DNA of 35,267 nucleotides from Sphingomonas bacterium (GTDB lineage: Bacteria > Pseudomonadota > Alphaproteobacteria > Sphingomonadales > Sphingomonadaceae): contig NZ_JAQGLG010000260.1 in NCBI RefSeq assembly GCF_028292965.1, positions 1-35,267 on the forward strand, read 5' to 3'. Below the pieces are notes generated by a model. That model made no database searches and was not told the origin of the DNA. It saw only the letters and a program-made list of their open reading frames with translations. Positions 31,696 to 35,267 of this stretch are shown in pieces. Every line of letters starts with the position of its first letter. Within the stretch, counting starts at the first letter, position 1. The position numbers were made by a program, and so were the translations under genes.

Positions 31696-31723
31696 CACGC
31701 AAAACGGCGTTTGAGGGGATCGG

Positions 31724-32956
31724 ATGGCAGAAACTTCGGCCACACCGCGACAGGTGCTGAGCGGCCTGCGCGTGCTGGAGATCGGCCATTTCGTGGCCGC
31801 GCCGTTCGCGACGCGGATCCTCGCCGATCTCGGCGCCGAGGTGATCAAGGTCGAGCCGCTGACCGGCGACCCGGCGCGGCAATGGGGCGAGCAGATCGAC
31901 GGCCATTCACTGTGGTGGTCGATGCATGCGCGCAACAAGCGCAGCATCGCGCTCGACTTGAAACATCCGCGGGCGCGCGAGATCATCCTCGGCCTGATCC
32001 CGCATTGCGATGCGGTGATCGAGAATTTCCGCCCCGGCCAGTTGGCCAAGCTCGGGCTGGGGCCGGATGTGCTGCGCGGTGCGCGGCCAGACCTGATCAT
32101 CGCCCATATCTCGGGCTATGGGCAGACCGGCCCCTATCGCGACCGCGCCGCGTTCGGGGTGATCGGCGAGGCGATCGGCGGCCTGCGCCACCTGACCGAC
32201 CATGCGCCGGGCACCAGCGACCTGCCGCCGGTCCGGGTCGGGGTGAGTGTCGGCGATTCGGTGTCGGGGCTCTACGCCGCGATCGGCGTGCTGGCGGCGT
32301 TATGGCAGCGCGACCGCGCCGCCGGCGACGGCCAGGGTCGCACGATCGATGTCGCGCTGACGGAAAGCATTCTCAGCCTGATGGAGGGGATGCTCCCCGA
32401 ATATGGCGCGCTGGGCAAGGTCAAGCAGCCGACCGGCGGCGGCATCGCCACCGCCGCGCCGACCAATGCCTATCGCACTGCGGACGGCGTATGGATGCTG
32501 ATCGCCGCCAATAGTGAGCCGCTGTTCGCGCGGCTGATGGCGCTGGTCGGCCGCACCGATCTGGTCGGCGCGCCGGGCTATGCCGGCAACCAGCAGCGCG
32601 TCGCCAATGTCGTCGAACTCGACCAGCTGATCGGCGACTGGACCCGCACACTCGACGCCGACGCGCTGGAGGCATTGCTGACCGAGGCGGATATCCCCAG
32701 TTCGCGCGCCTATACCGCCGCCGACATCGCCGCCGATCCGCAATATCGCCAGCGCGGCATGGTGCGCGAAGTCGCCGATCCCAATTTCGTCGACCCGGTG
32801 CTGCACAATGGCGTGGTTCCGCACATGGTCGACGCGCCGGGTGCGGTGCGTTGGGCGGGGCCGGCGATCGGCGCGCATGGCGAGGCGATATTGAGCGAGT
32901 TGCTCGGCATGGACGCAGCTGGCATCGACGCGCTGCGGCAGCAAGGCGTCATCTGA
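31724..32956 (+). CDS. CaiB/BaiF-type (family III) CoA-transferase
   Basis: Moves CoA between carboxylic acids. The 410-residue protein shows the family start [41 protein letters not shown] (12-52), [10 protein letters not shown] (71-80), [10 protein letters not shown] (129-138), the catalytic Asp178 in [15 protein letters not shown], and the C-terminal GMVREV.DP. All key features are intact. GAGGGGATCGG precedes the ATG at 31724. It is the first of three plus-strand genes, with only one base between its stop and the leuC start, so it is made together with the LeuC/LeuD pair. That coupling suggests that a dicarboxylic or hydroxy acid handled by the isomerase is also activated or freed from CoA here. 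Confidence 0.9.
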   Translation: MAETSATPRQVLSGLRVLEIGHFVAAPFATRILADLGAEVIKVEPLTGDPARQWGEQIDGHSLWWSMHARNKRSIALDLKHPRAREIILGLIPHCDAVIENFRPGQLAKLGLGPDVLRGARPDLIIAHISGYGQTGPYRDRAAFGVIGEAIGGLRHLTDHAPGTSDLPPVRVGVSVGDSVSGLYAAIGVLAALWQRDRAAGDGQGRTIDVALTESILSLMEGMLPEYGALGKVKQPTGGGIATAAPTNAYRTADGVWMLIAANSEPLFARLMALVGRTDLVGAPGYAGNQQRVANVVELDQLIGDWTRTLDADALEALLTEADIPSSRAYTAADIAADPQYRQRGMVREVADPNFVDPVLHNGVVPHMVDAPGAVRWAGPAIGAHGEAILSELLGMDAAGIDALRQQGVI

Positions 32957-32957
32957 C

Positions 32958-34379
32958 ATGGCCGTCGATGCGCCGCGCACGCTCTATCGCAAGGTGTGGG
33001 ATGCCCATGTCGTCGCGCCACTGGGCGGTGACGAATGGCTGCTCTATATAGATCGCCATCTGCTCTACGAGGTGACCAGCCCCCAGGCGTTCGACGGGCT
33101 GCGCGCCGCCGGCCGCACCGTGCGCCGGCCGGACCTGACCTTCGCCGTCGCCGACCATAATGTGCCGACCGAGAACCGCGCCGGCGGGCTGGCCGCGATC
33201 CGCGATGCGGAGAGCCACCTCCAGGTGGCGACGCTGGAGCGCAACGCGCGCGACTTCGGCCTGACCTATGCCGAGCTCAACGGGCCGCGCCACGGCATCG
33301 TCCATGTCGTTGGCCCCGAACTGGGCCTGACCCTGCCCGGCGCGACGATCGTGTGCGGCGACAGTCACACCTCGACGCACGGCGCGTTCGGCGCACTGGC
33401 GTTCGGCATCGGCACGGCGGAGGCCGAGCATGTGCTGGCGACCCAGACCCTGGTGCAGAAGCTGTCGAAGACGATGCTGATCCGCATCGATGGGGAGCTC
33501 GGCCCGGGCGCGACGCCCAAAGACGTGATCCTCGCCGTTATCGGCCGGATCGGCACCGCAGGCGCCACCGGCCATGTCGTGGAATATGCCGGCAGCGCGA
33601 TCGACGCGATGGACATGGCCGGGCGGATGACGGTCTGCAACATGACGATCGAGGCCGGCGCCCGCGCCGGCATGATCGCGCCCGACGACAAGGCCTTCGC
33701 CTGGCTCGAAGGCCGGCCCTGCGCACCGCAGGGCGCCGAGTTCGCGCGTGCGCGAGCGTCGTGGCGGCAGTTGCGTAGCGACCCGGGTGCCATCTACGAC
33801 ACGGAGATCGTGATCGACGCGGCGGATATCGCGCCAATGGTGACGTGGGGCACCAGCCCGGAAGCTGTCACTACCATCGCTGGCGCGGCGCCCGATCCGG
33901 AGGCCGAGGCCGACCCAAGCCGCCGCGCGCAACTCCGGCGCATGCTCGACTATATGGGCCTTGCGCCGGGCCAGAAGCTTGCCGGCCTGCCGATCCAGGC
34001 GGCGTTTATCGGCAGCTGCACCAACAGCCGGATCGAGGATCTCCGCGCCGCCGCCACGATCGCGCGCGGCCGTCACGTCGCCGCCGGCGTGCGTGCACTG
34101 GTCGTGCCGGGCTCGGCCGCGGTGAAGCTCCAGGCCGAGCGCGAAGGGCTCGACGCGATCTTCCGCGCCGCCGGCTTCGACTGGCGCGACGCCGGCTGTT
34201 CGATGTGCCTCGGCCTCAACCCCGACCGGCTCGCGCCGGGCGAGCGTTGCGCCTCGACTTCCAACCGCAATTTCGAAGGACGGCAGGGACCGGGCGGGCG
34301 CACCCATCTGGTCTCGCCGGCCATGGCGGCGGCAGCGGCGATCGCCGGTGCGCTGGTCGATGTGCGGACGTTGGTGTGA
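32958..34379 (+). CDS. leuC: 3-isopropylmalate dehydratase large subunit (LeuC) or paralogue
   Basis: An aconitase-superfamily [4Fe-4S] hydro-lyase subunit of 473 residues, full length. Cluster ligands are C354 ([14 protein letters not shown]), C414 and C417 (GCSMCLGLN). Active-site segments ADHNVPT (65-71), [10 protein letters not shown] (112-121) and [19 protein letters not shown] (132-150) are kept, as is the end [20 protein letters not shown]. The helix before them reads [15 protein letters not shown], where E. coli LeuC has LVHEVTSP, so His is replaced by Tyr37. Similarity to LeuC is strong and leucine synthesis is possible. However, no leuA or leuB adjoins it. The tight link to a CoA-transferase leaves open a role on citramalate/mesaconate-like C5 acids. 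Confidence 0.85.
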   Translation: MAVDAPRTLYRKVWDAHVVAPLGGDEWLLYIDRHLLYEVTSPQAFDGLRAAGRTVRRPDLTFAVADHNVPTENRAGGLAAIRDAESHLQVATLERNARDFGLTYAELNGPRHGIVHVVGPELGLTLPGATIVCGDSHTSTHGAFGALAFGIGTAEAEHVLATQTLVQKLSKTMLIRIDGELGPGATPKDVILAVIGRIGTAGATGHVVEYAGSAIDAMDMAGRMTVCNMTIEAGARAGMIAPDDKAFAWLEGRPCAPQGAEFARARASWRQLRSDPGAIYDTEIVIDAADIAPMVTWGTSPEAVTTIAGAAPDPEAEADPSRRAQLRRMLDYMGLAPGQKLAGLPIQAAFIGSCTNSRIEDLRAAATIARGRHVAAGVRALVVPGSAAVKLQAEREGLDAIFRAAGFDWRDAGCSMCLGLNPDRLAPGERCASTSNRNFEGRQGPGGRTHLVSPAMAAAAAIAGALVDVRTLV

Positions 34380-34996
34380 TGGCGCCGTTTCGCACCCTCA
34401 CCGGCGTCGCGGCGCCGCTGCCGATCGCCAATATCGACACCGACATGCTGTTGTCTGCGAAGTTCCTCAAGACGGTGTCGCGCGCCGGCCTGGGCAAGGG
34501 CCTGTTCCATGCGTTGCGCGTCGATGAGGCTGTACGGGAGCGGCCGGACTTCATCCTCAACCGCGACCCGTGGCGGCAGGCGCGCATCCTGATCGCGCTC
34601 GACAATTTCGGTTGCGGGTCGAGCCGTGAGCATGCCCCCTGGGCGCTGCTCGATTTCGGCATAAGCTGCATCATCGCGCCGAGCTTCGCCGATATCTTCT
34701 ACGGCAATTGCTTCAAGAACGGCATCCTGCCGATCACCCTGCCCCGCGCCACGATCGACCTGCTGATGGCCGAAGCGGCCGATTCCACCAGCGCGACGAT
34801 GACCATTGACCTCGCGGCCGGGACGATCACCCATGCTGGCGGCGTGCTCGCCTTCACGCTCGACGCGCAGCGCCGCGAACGCCTGCTCGGCGGCGTGGAC
34901 GATATCGCTTTGGCACTGACGTTCGAAGGCGCCATTGCCGCGCAGGAAGCCCGTATCCGCGAGGATGCGCCGTGGCTGGCCGACGCGCGCCTGTAG
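34379..34996 (+). CDS. leuD: 3-isopropylmalate dehydratase small subunit (LeuD) or paralogue
   Basis: The swivel-domain partner of LeuC, 205 residues, usual length. It shows IANIDTDMLLSAKFLKTVSRAGLGKGLF, then RPDFILNRDPWRQARILIALDNFGCGSSREHAPWALLDFGI and IAPSFADIFYGNCFKNGILPI, all typical LeuD blocks. NFGCGSSREHAPWAL is the conserved substrate-phosphate/serine loop region. In the specificity loop the usual IIP before the FLK motif is replaced by LLS, a departure from housekeeping LeuD. The ATG overlaps the leuC stop by one base (TGATG), so the two subunits are made in step. It is the last gene of the operon; no leuB follows within the window. Confidence 0.86.
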   Translation: MAPFRTLTGVAAPLPIANIDTDMLLSAKFLKTVSRAGLGKGLFHALRVDEAVRERPDFILNRDPWRQARILIALDNFGCGSSREHAPWALLDFGISCIIAPSFADIFYGNCFKNGILPITLPRATIDLLMAEAADSTSATMTIDLAAGTITHAGGVLAFTLDAQRRERLLGGVDDIALALTFEGAIAAQEARIREDAPWLADARL

Positions 34997-35131
34997 CGGG
35001 CGGGGTGAGTGTCCGGGCGGAACATTGCTGGGATGCTCGAATCCTGCTGTTCCCGAGTTCGTTGCAGCGTGATCCCGGCCAATCGTCATGTGAACTTGGT
35101 TGCACTATATCCCGTCGAACAAAATGCCCTT

Positions 35132-35153
35132 CCCCGGCGAAGGCCGGGGCCCA
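35132..35153. repeat. single arm of interspersed repeat type B
   Basis: The 22 bases here (CCCCGGCGAAGGCCGGGGCC..) equal the reverse complement of the right arm at 4074-4095. No matching second arm is seen before the window end, though it could be a degraded copy. It lies about 135 bases after leuD. Confidence 0.7.
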
Positions 35154-35165
35154 TATGTGGACGGC

Positions 35166-35212
35166 CCCTTGCTTGCAAGGGACGGGCAGGGTGTGAAGGA
35201 TCGCTTGCGATC
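35166..35212. other. two adjacent perfect hairpins after leuD
   Basis: CCCTTGCTTGCAAGGG (35166-35181) and GATCGCTTGCGATC (35199-35212) are both perfect palindromic hairpins sharing the GCTTGC core. They lie in the 271-base stretch from 34997 to the window end, where I see no gene. They may form the second half of the repeat at 35132 or a transcription end. Confidence 0.45.
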
Positions 35213-35267
35213 ATATGTCCGGCCTGAGTTGCGGTCGCGCTGACCGCTGCCAAGATGGGTTCCGCGA

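Noticed and set aside
29703..31760. Plus-strand open frame of about 685 codons opposite the FadH-like gene
   Set aside because: The minus strand has a full OYE plus Fe-S plus FAD protein with ribosome site and promoter; the plus frame is a shadow.
32949..34307. Minus-strand open frame opposite leuC
   Set aside because: It is a shadow of leuC; no start signal or motif, Arg/Gly/Ala-rich composition.

Overview
The window looks like chromosomal DNA of a high-GC alphaproteobacterium, most likely a sphingomonad (Sphingomonadales). The reasons are gene style and content: a DUF6356 protein, ribosomal protein S9 with a long Ala-rich N-terminal extension, a MerC-like/Zur operon, a large TonB-dependent receptor, and palindromic interspersed repeats of the kind common in that order. 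This assignment is inferred from reading; no database search was run. I saw no rRNA, tRNA, CRISPR array, transposase or integrase. No gap between genes exceeds 300 bases.

Left half (1-14.6 kb), mostly housekeeping. It begins with the 5' end of a secreted protein. Next comes a divergent murein-recycling pair (LD-carboxypeptidase and an Mpl-type ligase), a DUF6356 protein, a MerC-like/zur operon with a probable Zur box, ctaA-cutA, rplM-rpsI with an intrinsic terminator, a glycerate 2-kinase, an ogt-type alkyltransferase, a small HEXXH protein and a metallophosphoesterase. From 13.7 back to 10.06 kb a GbsR/MarR-type regulator sits ahead of three translationally coupled genes: DUF4166, a membrane-fused TIGR01777 oxidoreductase and an MpaB-like oxygenase. 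A perfect 20-bp palindrome covers the regulator's start codon, and a degenerate copy lies ahead of the operon. A GH19 hydrolase follows.

Right half (14.7-35 kb), a catabolic island. The minus-strand group is TonB receptor, 2Fe-2S ferredoxin and cytochrome P450. It faces a plus-strand aldehyde dehydrogenase and PQQ quinohemoprotein alcohol dehydrogenase. Next is a five-gene minus-strand operon (acyl-CoA ligase, alpha/beta hydrolase, crotonase-fold enzyme, acyl-CoA dehydrogenase, NmrA-like protein) divergent from a TetR regulator. Then come a second crotonase and a FadH-like Fe-S flavoenzyme, divergent from a CaiB/BaiF CoA-transferase that is fused by operon structure to a LeuC/LeuD pair. Read together, the genes suggest outer-membrane uptake of a hydrophobic compound, P450 hydroxylation, oxidation of alcohol to aldehyde to acid, CoA activation, beta-oxidation-type degradation, and possibly an aconitase-type hydration at the end. 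The substrate cannot be named from sequence.

Four of the five convergent gene junctions are filled by a large imperfect palindrome, which suggests these repeats serve as bidirectional 3' ends.
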